A stretch of 64,000 bases of DNA from an uncultured Helicobacter sp. (GCA_944326445.1 CALVDZ010000003.1:1-64000); one strand, 5' to 3'. Counted from the stretch's first letter, positions 28,487 through 37,903 are shown. The notes: generated from the sequence alone by a model not told the origin. Numbers and translations are program-made.

Positions 28487-28583
28487 AGCCTCTCCTTGTC
28501 TTGCTTGTTGTTTTGTGTGATTGGTGCGCTAGGGCATCAGAGCCCCGCGAGCTTTGCGCGGGACTTATGGGAGGAATTATAGC

Positions 28584-29627
28584 CTAGTGAAACTCGGGCT
28601 TTGGCGTCTTAGTCGTAGAATCTGGAAGCATTGGGTATTCTACCTTGGGCTTGCGTCCTGTGAGTGAATCTAAGAATCTAGCGATTTTGCTAGCCTCTGT
28701 GTCGTCTATCTCTATGCCTAGCTGGATACTGCCCATCTCTTTGATCGCATCGGTAAGATTCCAAAACGCGCCATTATGAAAATACGGGGCGGTTTGGGCG
28801 ACATTGCGCAAAGTCGGGGCTTTTACCAAGCCATCTTTGTTGCCCTTAAAGCCACCAAGCGAGGCGAAGCGGTAGTCTTTTACCACTGCAAAGGGCTGCA
28901 TACTGCCACCCAGATTGATCCCGCTGTGGCAAGTCGCACAACCCTTGTCTAAGAAAATCGCCAAGCCCTCTTTTTGCTCCTTGCTTAGGGCTTTGTCATC
29001 GCCGTTGAGAAAGTCATCAAAGGGCGCGGGGGTGATGAGTGTGCGCTCATACACGCCAATTGTCGAGGCGATGAGCTCAAAGGTTATCTTAGTATCCGCG
29101 CCATAGGCTTTTTTGAACGCCTCCACATATCCGGGGATGGAGTTTATGCGCTCCACTATCAGCTCCTTTGGTGCTGCCATCTCCACGGGATTTTCGATAG
29201 GTCCTTGTGCCTGCTCGGCGAGGTGTGCCGCACGCCCGTCCCAAAACTGAATCTCATTAAACACGCTGTTATACACTGTGGGGGAATTAAGATGATGTCC
29301 ATTTGGCTGCCATTTGTGCCCGATAGCCGCAGGCACGAGATCCGCGCCACCAAGCCCGAGATTGTGGCAGGTGTTGCAGGAGATGAGGTTGCTTTTTGAA
29401 AGGCGCGGATCGAAGTAGAGCATTTTGCCTAGCTCTACCTTAGCTGGCGTGGTTTTGTTGCTCTTAGCATCGGGAGCGAGCTTATCGACTAGGGCTTGGA
29501 TTTGGGCTTGTGTCTTTGGCAGGGCTTGCAAGCCATTATCTTTAGCCATCTGACGCAGCGCGGCATTATCGGGTGTAGCGGCTAGAGCGATACTTATCGC
29601 GCTTAATGCTAGCAGGATTTTATACAT
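28584..29627 (-). CDS. Di-haem cytochrome c peroxidase
   Basis: This 347-residue periplasmic enzyme reduces hydrogen peroxide with electrons from cytochrome c. A signal peptide (MYKILLALSAISIALAA) is followed by two haem-binding motifs, CNTCH at about residue 84 and CATCH at about 230. YFDPRLSKSNLISCNTCH and TLRNVAQTAPYFHNG are family signatures. The C-terminal residues are rich in Lys/Pro. It matches H. pylori HP1461. A 9-bp dyad lies just upstream (29653-29680) and may be an operator or leader hairpin. Confidence 0.95.
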   Translation of the reverse strand: MYKILLALSAISIALAATPDNAALRQMAKDNGLQALPKTQAQIQALVDKLAPDAKSNKTTPAKVELGKMLYFDPRLSKSNLISCNTCHNLGLGGADLVPAAIGHKWQPNGHHLNSPTVYNSVFNEIQFWDGRAAHLAEQAQGPIENPVEMAAPKELIVERINSIPGYVEAFKKAYGADTKITFELIASTIGVYERTLITPAPFDDFLNGDDKALSKEQKEGLAIFLDKGCATCHSGINLGGSMQPFAVVKDYRFASLGGFKGNKDGLVKAPTLRNVAQTAPYFHNGAFWNLTDAIKEMGSIQLGIEIDDTEASKIARFLDSLTGRKPKVEYPMLPDSTTKTPKPEFH

Positions 29628-29652
29628 ACGATCTCCTTAAAGTTGTGTTGTG

Positions 29653-29680
29653 TTTTCTAAACCACTAGGGATTTAGAAAA
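29653..29680. promoter_or_regulatory. Inverted repeat upstream of cytochrome c peroxidase
   Basis: TTTTCTAAA and TTTAGAAAA form a perfect 9-bp dyad with a 10-base spacer, 26 bases from the peroxidase start codon. Upstream of it on the minus strand are TATAAT-like sequences near 29711 and 29690. It could be an operator or a 5' UTR hairpin. Confidence 0.5.
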
Positions 29681-29875
29681 TTATTATTTGATAACTAAGC
29701 TTAAGGAATTATAAAAATGAAGGCGTCAAAAAAGGCTTGGATTGGAGGCTGAAAGAAGCACAGTGTGTGAATCTATGGGCGCGGTGGGAGTATTTGGCGT
29801 AAGTGGGGGGCGTGGTTGGCGTAAATGCGGCGTGTAGGGGCGTTTGGCATAGGTAGGGAGGGGTAGGGGGTGTGC

Positions 29876-31528
29876 CTACCAGCTTAGATTCCCACCTACG
29901 CGGAGGCTGAAGTATTGTGGTATCGGGTAGCCCTGCAAATCGGTAAATTTCGTGCTTGACTGCAAGGCAATATCAAGAAAGCCTAGCACATTTATCCCGC
30001 CTGTGAGGATGAGCCCATTGTCTTGGCGCAAGTCTTTCATCGCGCCAAGGCGCAGATCAAAGCCCTTCCAGATAAAGCCCGCACCCCCGCCTACCATTTG
30101 GCTTTTTTGATCCTTGGTGCTAAAGGCGATTATGTCGTTTTGCGTGAGATCCACATCAAAGGCGAGGTTAAAGCCTGATTGTGTGTAATACGCTGCTCCA
30201 GCGCGCACTTGGGGCTTTATCACGATATTTTCTAGCGTGGATTGGAAGGTGGGGGAGTTGAGATTTTTGCCCACAAGTCCAAAGGTGAGATTGCGGAATT
30301 TGGGCAAATCGATCTCATACACCATACCCACATCCACGCCTATGGCTTTGTCCATCGTCGCATTTTTAAAGTCCTGCACGATATTGCTCATCTCCGCGCC
30401 AAAGTCCGTGCTCGTGGTGATGGCGATTTTGTTTTGCATACTCATACTATTCATCAGCTTTCCCGCGACACCTATGTTGAGATTGCCGCTTTTGAGATAA
30501 AAGGTGCGCGCGTAGCCAATTGGGATCTCGCTTAGCACAAAAGAAGTCATATAGATACTGTGCGCATCTTGGGCGTTTGTGCCTTGCAGGGAGGCGATGA
30601 GTGAGTGATTGTCGTAGGCATTTTTGTCCGAGATTCCATAAGTGTAGCCACTATCAGTGATTTTTAGCTCATAGTATTGGTTGCCCGCTTCGATGATGAG
30701 GCGCATTCTATCTGGATTGGCATTAAGCGAGATATTAGAATACAGCGAGCCAAATAGCCCTACCGCAAATGTGCCTATCATATCGTTGAGCGGGCGCGAG
30801 CCTAGCTGGAAGACTAGCCCGTTTTGACTGACGAGATTCATATGATTGTCTTGGAGGGCGCGCTGCACCATCGCGATGTCTTCCATAGATTTATCAAGCC
30901 CTTTGTCCGAGCCTTTGCTGATACTAATAGAAGAGATGGCGTTAGTGAGAGCACCTGACACACTGCCTGCGCCACTACCATTGCCGATTTGGAGATTGTC
31001 AAAGTCTATGCCCCCCGCCACGCTCTCTATGAGGTCCTTTTGGATATCTGTGAGACTGGAGCTGCTTTGGATATTTTCTTTCATTTTGTCGATGAGGTCG
31101 TTGTAGTTGCCACTTTTGTGGCTTTGGAGATAAGATTCTAGCTTTTGCTGCGTGGTTTGTCCGGTGGTGCCCCCTAATACAGAATCTAATGCCTTGTCAA
31201 TCGCGCCTACCACACCATCAACCGCGCCACTTGCGCCACCACCACTGAAAGTGCTTGCAAGCCTTGTCGCGGTGTCTTGCATATTGGCAATATCGATCGT
31301 GGCGAGCTGGGCGATGTTTTTCTCTTGGACATTGACACCAAAGCTATAGCCAAACTTCACTTTTGGCGAGGCAGAGAGCAGTGCTGGATTGTAATACAAG
31401 CCAAAGGCTGAGTTTTTGAGCGCGACACCCGCGCCGCCCATACTCGCCGAGACATTGCCCATCGTCCCAAACTCTAGCGCATACGCACTCGCACCCATCG
31501 CCGCTAGCACATACGCAATCTTTTTCAT
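29876..31528 (-). CDS. TraF-like (FadL/OmpP1-type) outer membrane beta-barrel protein
   Basis: This 550-residue exported protein has a signal peptide ending AYALEF. It then has GNVSASMGGAGVALKNSAFGLYYNPALLS, in the pattern of TraF-family and FadL-like barrels (GGAGVA...NPA). The C-terminal half is beta-rich, with VGLVGKNLNSPTF and a terminal strand ending GGNLSW. Residues about 70-240 are a Gly/Ser/Asp-rich helical insertion absent from its neighbour. It lies 27 bases from a 376-residue paralogue, so the pair looks like a tandem duplication. The transported substrate is unknown. Confidence 0.75.
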   Translation of the reverse strand: MKKIAYVLAAMGASAYALEFGTMGNVSASMGGAGVALKNSAFGLYYNPALLSASPKVKFGYSFGVNVQEKNIAQLATIDIANMQDTATRLASTFSGGGASGAVDGVVGAIDKALDSVLGGTTGQTTQQKLESYLQSHKSGNYNDLIDKMKENIQSSSSLTDIQKDLIESVAGGIDFDNLQIGNGSGAGSVSGALTNAISSISISKGSDKGLDKSMEDIAMVQRALQDNHMNLVSQNGLVFQLGSRPLNDMIGTFAVGLFGSLYSNISLNANPDRMRLIIEAGNQYYELKITDSGYTYGISDKNAYDNHSLIASLQGTNAQDAHSIYMTSFVLSEIPIGYARTFYLKSGNLNIGVAGKLMNSMSMQNKIAITTSTDFGAEMSNIVQDFKNATMDKAIGVDVGMVYEIDLPKFRNLTFGLVGKNLNSPTFQSTLENIVIKPQVRAGAAYYTQSGFNLAFDVDLTQNDIIAFSTKDQKSQMVGGGAGFIWKGFDLRLGAMKDLRQDNGLILTGGINVLGFLDIALQSSTKFTDLQGYPIPQYFSLRVGGNLSW

Positions 31529-31554
31529 ACGCTTATCCTTAGATTCTAAAATCT

Positions 31555-32685
31555 CTAAAAGACAAAGCCGCCGCCGATTTGCAACGCAAGGTATCGTGGG
31601 AGGGTGCTGCCATCAAAGCGTCCTGTGGAAGTCGAAACCGCAAATGCCACATCGACAAACCCAAACCCAAGGCCGGCTGAAAAAATCGCGCCATTATCCT
31701 GACGCAAATCCTTTGCTAACCCAGCACGCACATCAAAGAGTGCAAAATCCACATCGATTCCCGCGCCTAGCTTTTGGGATTGGAGCTTTGTATTGGTGAG
31801 ATTCCACACATCGTTATTAGTGAGATCCGCATCGGCTGCGATGGTGATATGCTCTCCGATAGCATAGCCCACACCAAGCCTTGCTTGTGGGCGCACCTTA
31901 AGCTCTGAATCTGCAAAAGAAAAGGTGGGGGTATTGAGATTTTTGCCCACGAGTCCTATCGTGAGATTTTTCATCGGCTCGTATGTCACGCCCACATCGA
32001 TACCAAAGGCACTGCGCTTGTCATCGCCCACTTTTAAGACATCTTGGAGCGTATCTTGGATTTGATCTGCCTTAAAAGTCGTATCAAACTTCACGCTAGA
32101 GTGGGTAAATGCAGCACTCATAAACTTCAGAGCAAGCCCTGCGCTAACCCCCCCTATGGGTGTCTTAAACGCATAGGCATAGCCTAGCGGTATCTCTGTA
32201 ACGCTCAATCCACGTGCCTCAAAGGTTAGATTCGCACTATCCACATTGGTTTGACTTGTAGGCAAAAACCCACCAAACGAAGTAGAGGCATACAGGCTCT
32301 GCGTGTAGCCAATCCCAAGATTCCCAAAGGGCAATTCCGGAAGTTGTAGCACCAAAGCTGCGTTAATCTTAAAAGCCACATTATTATCTTTAAGGAGTGT
32401 GTTAAAGGCATTGATATCGGATACGGAGCTTAGGTTGTAGTTTAGAATCTCAAACATATTTTTATGGCTAATCGCTCCACTCACGCTATAGCCTAACTTG
32501 ACACCGGGCTTTGCACCCAAAAGCGCGGGGTTAAAGAATAATCCATAAGGGCTATTTTTTACCGCGACACCCACGCCGCCCATACCAAAAGCTTTGTGCC
32601 CCACTTCATTAAACTCTAGCGCCAAGCCAACGCTAGAAAATCCAAAAACCAATGTGCTTGCCACAAGTGCTTTAAGTGATTTCAT
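31555..32685 (-). CDS. TraF-like outer membrane beta-barrel protein, shorter paralogue
   Basis: This 376-residue paralogue of the next gene downstream shares FNEVGHKAFGMGGVGVAVKN, NPALLGAKPGVKLGYSVSG, IGLVGKNLNTPTFSF and a final strand ending GGGFVF. The signal peptide ends SVGLALEF. It lacks the long insertion of the 550-residue copy and so is probably closer to the ancestral form. Both are expected in the outer membrane and share an upstream region on the minus strand. TraF here is a family name only; no conjugation genes are nearby. Confidence 0.75.
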   Translation of the reverse strand: MKSLKALVASTLVFGFSSVGLALEFNEVGHKAFGMGGVGVAVKNSPYGLFFNPALLGAKPGVKLGYSVSGAISHKNMFEILNYNLSSVSDINAFNTLLKDNNVAFKINAALVLQLPELPFGNLGIGYTQSLYASTSFGGFLPTSQTNVDSANLTFEARGLSVTEIPLGYAYAFKTPIGGVSAGLALKFMSAAFTHSSVKFDTTFKADQIQDTLQDVLKVGDDKRSAFGIDVGVTYEPMKNLTIGLVGKNLNTPTFSFADSELKVRPQARLGVGYAIGEHITIAADADLTNNDVWNLTNTKLQSQKLGAGIDVDFALFDVRAGLAKDLRQDNGAIFSAGLGFGFVDVAFAVSTSTGRFDGSTLPRYLALQIGGGFVF

Positions 32686-32790
32686 CTCATCTCCTTGTGT
32701 TTTTGTCTAGTTTTCTGAAGAGTTGCTTATGGTAGCATAAAACTCATAAATCGGCAATTTAAACAAAAATTCACAACCTAGATTCTAGGT

Positions 32791-33369
32791 TTAGTGAGCC
32801 TGCTCTGGCTTGTAATCGAGGTTTTCTTGCACCACAAGCGCGTGGGGCTTGTAGTGGCTTTGTAAAAGCTCAATATGCAATGAGACTTTTAGCGTGCCTG
32901 AAGCGCGATCCTCGCGCACCTCAAGTGGCGCGCTAAGCTCGAGGACATAGGGCAGCTTGCTAAGCCTGCGCATAAACTCCAAAAGCTTGGCATTAGAATC
33001 CACATAGCCGCTAAGCTCGTAGCGAGTTTTGCTAAGCGCGTCCTGCTCACTGCGCAATAAGACTTCGAGTGAAAGACTCACAAAGTCCTCGTGCAATAGC
33101 TCCAAAAGCTCATCGGGAGTGCTCGCATAGAGCTTGTTAAACAATGCGCGATTGTCATCGATAAATCCCCGCACCTGCGCGCTAAGAGCGGTAAAATCGG
33201 CGTTAGTTTGCTTATAGATGAGCTCGGCGCGTCTATTCTCGGTTAGCTGGGCTTTGTAGGCATAGATTTTGGGCATAATCACCTTGGTAATGCCAATGAG
33301 GGCAAGCACGACAAACAGACAAAAAAACAGCGCATTTTTCACGATAAATTCTGTTTTGTATTCGCTCAT
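32791..33369 (-). CDS. PilO-like bitopic protein (probable flagellar cage component)
   Basis: This 192-residue protein has a short cytoplasmic N-terminus, one membrane helix (about 13-33), a coiled-coil stretch (about 35-75) and a C-terminal ferredoxin-like region ending DYKPEQAH. It is third in a pilM-pilN-pilO-like order read from 35001 downward. PilM/N/O homologues in H. pylori are reported to form the cage around the flagellar motor, and H. pylori lacks type IV pili. I therefore favour that role over service to the secretion operon at 0.2-6.6 kb, which has its own alignment proteins. Confidence 0.65.
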   Translation of the reverse strand: MSEYKTEFIVKNALFFCLFVVLALIGITKVIMPKIYAYKAQLTENRRAELIYKQTNADFTALSAQVRGFIDDNRALFNKLYASTPDELLELLHEDFVSLSLEVLLRSEQDALSKTRYELSGYVDSNAKLLEFMRRLSKLPYVLELSAPLEVREDRASGTLKVSLHIELLQSHYKPHALVVQENLDYKPEQAH

Positions 33370-33423
33370 TTGCCACTCCTTGTGCGGATTTTGCTTGTAG
33401 ATTCTGTGCGCATAGATTCTTAC

Positions 33424-33978
33424 CTATGGATTTTGCAAGCTCTGCAATCTGGGGTGTTTTTGGCTCACTGAAACAAAATTAAACCACCCATTCACAAGCG
33501 GGAAAAACTCCGCCCTGCTCTCATCAAAGCTCGCCTTTAGCGGAGCTTCTAGCAAAAACACATACACTTCCTTAGATGGCGTGATACCGCCAAGCTCGAG
33601 CTTGTGCGTATCGATTTTGAGCCAATGGAGCGTGATTTGGGCGGGGATAATGTCTAAGAGCCGCTTAAAGCCATCGGCAAATCGCTCATTGCTCGATTTT
33701 GTCTGTGAATCTGCCCCCCCGATGATAGCGCTCACGCGCGCTTGCTCAAAGTGCAGGCGACTGAGATAATCCTTAGCAGCGATGATATTTATATCGAGGC
33801 GTTGGGTGCGGGATTCTAAATCTTGTAGCTCGTTTTGCTTGCGGTGCGTCTGATAGTCTATGAGCATACCAAAAAGCGCGATACAAATCATCATAAGCAC
33901 GATATAAAAAATCCATATTTTAGTAAGGCGGCGGAAAATCGATTTGGGCTTAGGCTGGATAAAGCTATAGGTGCGCAT
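33424..33978 (-). CDS. PilN-like bitopic protein (probable flagellar cage component)
   Basis: This 184-residue protein has a basic cytoplasmic N-terminus (IQPKPKSIFRRLTK), a membrane helix (about 22-44), a coiled coil (about 45-80) and a periplasmic domain. The domain includes RLLDIIPAQITLHWLKIDTHKLELGG, the strand-rich pattern typical of PilN. It directly follows the PilM-like gene and precedes the PilO-like gene. A run of seven C at 33714-33720 lies within the coding region, shorter than the switching tracts elsewhere. Confidence 0.68.
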   Translation of the reverse strand: MRTYSFIQPKPKSIFRRLTKIWIFYIVLMMICIALFGMLIDYQTHRKQNELQDLESRTQRLDINIIAAKDYLSRLHFEQARVSAIIGGADSQTKSSNERFADGFKRLLDIIPAQITLHWLKIDTHKLELGGITPSKEVYVFLLEAPLKASFDESRAEFFPLVNGWFNFVSVSQKHPRLQSLQNP

Positions 33979-35001
33979 TTATGGATTCTCCCTCTGCATA
34001 AGCTCGATGAGAATCTTAGCGAGATTCACACGCTTTAGCTCCACATCTAGTAGCAGGGTGTTTTGGATATGCGTGAGGGCTTGGGGCGACATACCATAGG
34101 TGTCAAAAATCACGATTTTTTCTAAAAAGTCGCTGCGATAGAGATCGTTGCTATAAAATTCATTGATACAATTGATAATCGTCTCGGCGGCATTGTGCGC
34201 GCGGGCGATATCGCGAAACTCCTCGATACGCGAGTGCTCCTCTTGCTTTTGCTTTTTTAGCTCGATTTCTTTAGGGAGGAATTCCTCCTCTAGCACCTCT
34301 TTATCGATATCCTCTAGCTCGCCGATTTCTTTGAGTTCATCAATAGAAGAGCCTATCGCCCCTTCGAGATTTTTCATATCTAATAGAGAGCTCACCTCGC
34401 CTATCTCATCTTGCGTCTCATCGCTAGATTCTAGGGAATTACCGAGAGAAAAATATCCGCCAAAGGACACGCCCTGCGTATCGGCTACCATTATGCTGAT
34501 ACTGCCGCGCGAGTGGAGGACATACATACGATTGCGCTTGTGCAGATTGCTCTTGCTCAAAAACTCAAGCGCAACAAATGGCGAAAAGAGATAATCTAGC
34601 CCTAATGCCTTGAGGTAGCGCACGCGGTTTTCATCAATAGCGCGCTTTTGGATATAGCACATCCACCCATCAAAGGCGATGAAAGTATTATCGCTTGCCT
34701 TGATGCCAAACTTCTGGACTTGGGATTTTTGCGTGGTGCTCACTAAGCCTTGATTGTAGGTTTTAGAAAACGCACCTAGAAAGCTAAAGGGATATTTGCG
34801 CTTATAGCTTCTGATGAGTTTGGCGGCTTCTATGGGGAGCTCGCTATTGCTACATTTGAATTCTTTGTGAATCTCTTCTTTGGTGTGCTTGTTTTTTTTT
34901 ACCACGATAGAGAGGTTGCAAGTCTTGCCATCGACATCTACGCCGATGAGCGTGGTGCAAAAGAGCGGTCGCAAAAGACTAGAGAAGTGTAGCAAGCCCA
35001 A
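33979..35001 (-). CDS. PilM-like cytoplasmic protein (probable flagellar cage component)
   Basis: This 340-residue protein starts at a TTG preceded by AAGGA. The N-terminal half (LIGVDVDGKTCNLSIVV) and the middle (RMYVLHSRGSISIMVAD) fit the actin-like fold of PilM. It carries a long acidic coiled-coil insertion at about 205-265 (LEEEFLPKEIELKKQKQEE). PilM binds the cytoplasmic tail of PilN. Start codon, length and neighbours agree with a conserved three-gene unit. I rate the fold likely from pattern and context only. Confidence 0.62.
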   Translation of the reverse strand: MGLLHFSSLLRPLFCTTLIGVDVDGKTCNLSIVVKKNKHTKEEIHKEFKCSNSELPIEAAKLIRSYKRKYPFSFLGAFSKTYNQGLVSTTQKSQVQKFGIKASDNTFIAFDGWMCYIQKRAIDENRVRYLKALGLDYLFSPFVALEFLSKSNLHKRNRMYVLHSRGSISIMVADTQGVSFGGYFSLGNSLESSDETQDEIGEVSSLLDMKNLEGAIGSSIDELKEIGELEDIDKEVLEEEFLPKEIELKKQKQEEHSRIEEFRDIARAHNAAETIINCINEFYSNDLYRSDFLEKIVIFDTYGMSPQALTHIQNTLLLDVELKRVNLAKILIELMQRENP

Positions 35002-35042
35002 TCCTTAGACTAAAATCTCATCTATTGTATCTTATAAAACTT

Positions 35043-35705
35043 TTAAACTTCTTTATGCGCGCCATCTATGCTATCCATATAGGCTAAAAGCTTGTCCTTA
35101 GCCTCTGCTAGCGACATAGCAGCCTCCACGCTAAAGCCCTCAATGGCATAAAAATCCATCGTGCCAAAGGGCTTTGGGATTTTGAATCTATCCCAAGTCT
35201 TTAACTCCCAATATTTGCTAAACTTCACGCGCAGAGGCACGATGGGCACGCCCGTTTTTTGACTCATCGCTATCACGCCATCGGCAATAGAGTGATAGGG
35301 TCCCTTAGGTCCATCGGGAGTGATGCCCATATCATAGCCTTGCTTTAGGAGCTGGATAGATTCTATAAGCACCTTCAAGCCGCCCTTAGAGCTAGAGCCG
35401 CGCAGGGTATCAAGCCCGAAATATTTATAGAGCTTTACCATAATCTCCCCATCAAAGTGCTGGGAAGAGATGATATAAAAGCCCTTGGCGCGCTCTTTGC
35501 CCATTTGCTTTTTGGCATATCTGTATAAAAATGGCAGCATCAAAAACTCCCCGTGCCAAAAGGCTGCCACGAAGTTTTTGTGCATCATCGCTTCGTGGAG
35601 ATGGAATCTACGCCGTGAAGTGAGATAGAGCACCCATAGCAGTGCCCACACAATGCGCGGCAGGAAAAACAACAAAAGCTTGCGTTTAGTCTGCTTGGAC
35701 AGCAT
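35043..35705 (-). CDS. Lysophospholipid acyltransferase-like protein (DUF374)
   Basis: This 220-residue membrane-associated protein has a hydrophobic N-terminus (about 8-27), then NFVAAFWHGEFLMLPF, GGLKVLIESIQLLKQGYDMGITPDGPKGP and GVIAMSQKTGVPIVPLRV. These are the DUF374 signatures, related to the LpxL/LPLAT acyltransferases. The HGE and DGPKGP motifs stand in for the catalytic HX4D and substrate-binding blocks. It may add a fatty acid to a lipid A precursor or phospholipid. Its ATG at 35705 is divergent from mqnE across about 140 bases. Confidence 0.78.
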   Translation of the reverse strand: MLSKQTKRKLLLFFLPRIVWALLWVLYLTSRRRFHLHEAMMHKNFVAAFWHGEFLMLPFLYRYAKKQMGKERAKGFYIISSQHFDGEIMVKLYKYFGLDTLRGSSSKGGLKVLIESIQLLKQGYDMGITPDGPKGPYHSIADGVIAMSQKTGVPIVPLRVKFSKYWELKTWDRFKIPKPFGTMDFYAIEGFSVEAAMSLAEAKDKLLAYMDSIDGAHKEV

Positions 35706-35845
35706 ACAACTCCCCTATGGATTGAAATCGCGCCATTGTAACGCATCTTTGCTTACTTGTCTATTTGTGAGGACATTAACTAACGCTTTAGTGTATCTTT
35801 GGCATAATGGCGCGGATTTAGATTCTGTATTTTAAGGAGTCCTTG

Positions 35846-36934
35846 ATGGCAGATATACTAGAGCAGGCACTTAGAGGAGAAAACCTCACTCCAAGCGAGC
35901 TTAGCAAGCTTTATGATCTAGATATTTTCACACTGGGCAAGGCGGCAGATTCTATCCGCACGCACAAATACCAAAAAAAGGCGTTTTTTAACCTCAACCG
36001 CCACATAAATCCTAGCAATATTTGCGCGGATGTGTGCAAATTCTGCGCATTTTCGGCACATAGAAAAAACCCAAACCCCTATGAGATGAATCTCGATGAG
36101 ATCCTCGCCCAAGCCATCGCCTCCTACAACAACGGCGCCAAAGAAGTGCATATCGTCTCTAGCCACAATCCAAACTACACATATGAGTGGTATATGAGTG
36201 TCTTTAAAGAAATCAAAAAAGCCCTGCCACATATCCATATCAAAGCCCTAACCGCGGCGGAGGTGGATTTTTTGGATAGGAAGTTTCATAAGGGCTATGA
36301 TCGCGTGCTAGAGGATATGATAGAATCTGGCGTAGATTCTATGCCCGGTGGCGGCGCAGAGATCTTTGATGAAAAGGTGCGCGCGTATATTTGTAAAGGC
36401 AAAGTGAGCTCCACGCGCTGGCTTGAGATCCACAAAGCGTGGCATTCTCTGGGCAAGATGAGCAACGCCACTATGCTCTTTGGACATATAGAATCCCGCG
36501 CGCACCGTATCGATCATATGCTGCGCTTAAGAGAGGCTCAAAGCCCACAAGAGCGGGTAGATTCTAAAAATGGCGGGTTCAATGCCTTTATCCCCCTGCT
36601 GTATCAAAGACAAAATAATTACCTAAGTATCAAAGACTTCCCAAGTGGGCAGGAGATCCTAAAGACTATCGCCATAGCGCGGATTTTGCTCTCTAATATC
36701 CCGCATATCAAGGCGTATTGGGCGACTTTGGGGATCAATCTCGCGGTGGTGGCGCAGGAGTTTGGCGCGGATGATTTAGACGGCACGATTGAGATGGAGA
36801 GCATACAATCTGCTGGCGGGGCAAAGAGCAAAAATGGCTTTGACAAAGATGAGCTCATCTTTCAGATACAAAATGCCGGATTTACCCCCGTAGAGAGGGA
36901 TTCGCTCTATAATGAAATCAAAGTGTATGCGTGA
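35846..36934 (+). CDS. mqnE: Aminodeoxyfutalosine synthase MqnE
   Basis: This 362-residue radical SAM enzyme acts in the futalosine route to menaquinone, the route used by Helicobacter. I take the ATG at 35846 over the TTG three bases earlier because AAGGAG then has a normal spacing. The cluster motif CADVCKFCAF (CX3CX2C) lies at about residues 54-63, within NRHINPSNICADVCKFCAFS. KEVHIVSSHNP and DSMPGGGAEIFD are also conserved in the MqnE/MqnC group. The short linker and the motif set favour MqnE over MqnC. LpxC follows 60 bases downstream. Confidence 0.92.
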   Translation: MADILEQALRGENLTPSELSKLYDLDIFTLGKAADSIRTHKYQKKAFFNLNRHINPSNICADVCKFCAFSAHRKNPNPYEMNLDEILAQAIASYNNGAKEVHIVSSHNPNYTYEWYMSVFKEIKKALPHIHIKALTAAEVDFLDRKFHKGYDRVLEDMIESGVDSMPGGGAEIFDEKVRAYICKGKVSSTRWLEIHKAWHSLGKMSNATMLFGHIESRAHRIDHMLRLREAQSPQERVDSKNGGFNAFIPLLYQRQNNYLSIKDFPSGQEILKTIAIARILLSNIPHIKAYWATLGINLAVVAQEFGADDLDGTIEMESIQSAGGAKSKNGFDKDELIFQIQNAGFTPVERDSLYNEIKVYA

Positions 36935-36994
36935 GGGTAACCGCGCAAAAAGCCGATATATGAGGTGTATTTATAGCGTTTTGGAGGGCAGAAT

Positions 36995-37903
36995 ATGAGA
37001 CAAAAAACTATACAAAAAAAAGTCGAGCTTGTGGGCATAGGACTACACAAAGGCGTGCCTGTCAAGATGACGCTAGAGCCGCTAGCAGAGAATAGCGGGA
37101 TTGTGTTTTATCGCGAGGATATGGGCGTGAGTATCGAGCTAAAGCCACAAAATGTGATCGATACGACTATGGCAACTGTGCTGGGCAAGGACGGCGCGAA
37201 AGTCTCCACGATCGAGCACCTCCTCTCGGCTATCCACGCACACGGGATTGACAATCTCAAAATCTCGCTTGATAACGAGGAAGTGCCCATAATGGATGGC
37301 AGCGCGATAGGGTATTGTATGCTTTTGGAGGAAGCGGGGATTATCAAGCAAAACGCGCCCAAAAAAGCCCTAGGGATTAAGAAGCCCATAGAAGTCAAAG
37401 ACGGCGATAAATTCGTGCGCCTAGAGCCTAGTGAAAAGACGATTTTTGACTTTTCTATCCAATTCCCCCATCAAGCCATCAAAAACCAAAGCTACAAATT
37501 CACCTTTAGCACCAAAGCCTATATCGATGAGATTGCGCGCGCGCGCACCTTTGGGTTTTTGAGCGAGGTAAATTATCTGCGCTCCATAGGACTGGCAAAA
37601 GGCGGGGATTTGAGTAATTGTATCGTGCTTGATGATCACGGCGTGATGAACAAGGAGGGGCTGCGGTATAAAGATGAGTTTGTGCGGCATAAGATCCTCG
37701 ATGCGATTGGCGATATGGCGCTTATTGGTATGCCATTGCTTGGCACATACATCGCCTTTGCCGGAAGCCACAAGCTCAATCACTTGCTGACGGAGAAAAT
37801 CCTAGATGATGAAAGCGCGTATGAGCTCATCACGCTTGAGAATGAAGCAGAAGATGAAGCGATGGATTATGCGATAGCACCACAGGAAGTAGAAAAAATC
37901 TAA
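36995..37903 (+). CDS. lpxC: UDP-3-O-acyl-N-acetylglucosamine deacetylase
   Basis: This 302-residue zinc enzyme catalyses the committed step of lipid A synthesis. It starts RQKTIQKKVELVGIGLHKG. The zinc ligands are visible as STIEHLLSAIHAHGIDN and, near the end, the HKILDAIGDMALIG motif with His and Asp. ARTFGFLSEVNYLRSIGLAKG is the conserved second-domain block. The acidic C-terminal tail is normal for Helicobacter. A ribosome site (TTGGAGGG) precedes the ATG. Confidence 0.96.
   Translation: MRQKTIQKKVELVGIGLHKGVPVKMTLEPLAENSGIVFYREDMGVSIELKPQNVIDTTMATVLGKDGAKVSTIEHLLSAIHAHGIDNLKISLDNEEVPIMDGSAIGYCMLLEEAGIIKQNAPKKALGIKKPIEVKDGDKFVRLEPSEKTIFDFSIQFPHQAIKNQSYKFTFSTKAYIDEIARARTFGFLSEVNYLRSIGLAKGGDLSNCIVLDDHGVMNKEGLRYKDEFVRHKILDAIGDMALIGMPLLGTYIAFAGSHKLNHLLTEKILDDESAYELITLENEAEDEAMDYAIAPQEVEKI

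Noticed and set aside
29876..32685. Conjugation locus suggested by the TraF-like genes
   Set aside because: No other transfer genes are nearby. The TraF family name covers many chromosomal outer-membrane proteins in this group.
33714..33720. C7 run in the PilN-like gene as a phase-variable tract
   Set aside because: Seven bases is short for efficient slippage and the frame is intact on both sides.
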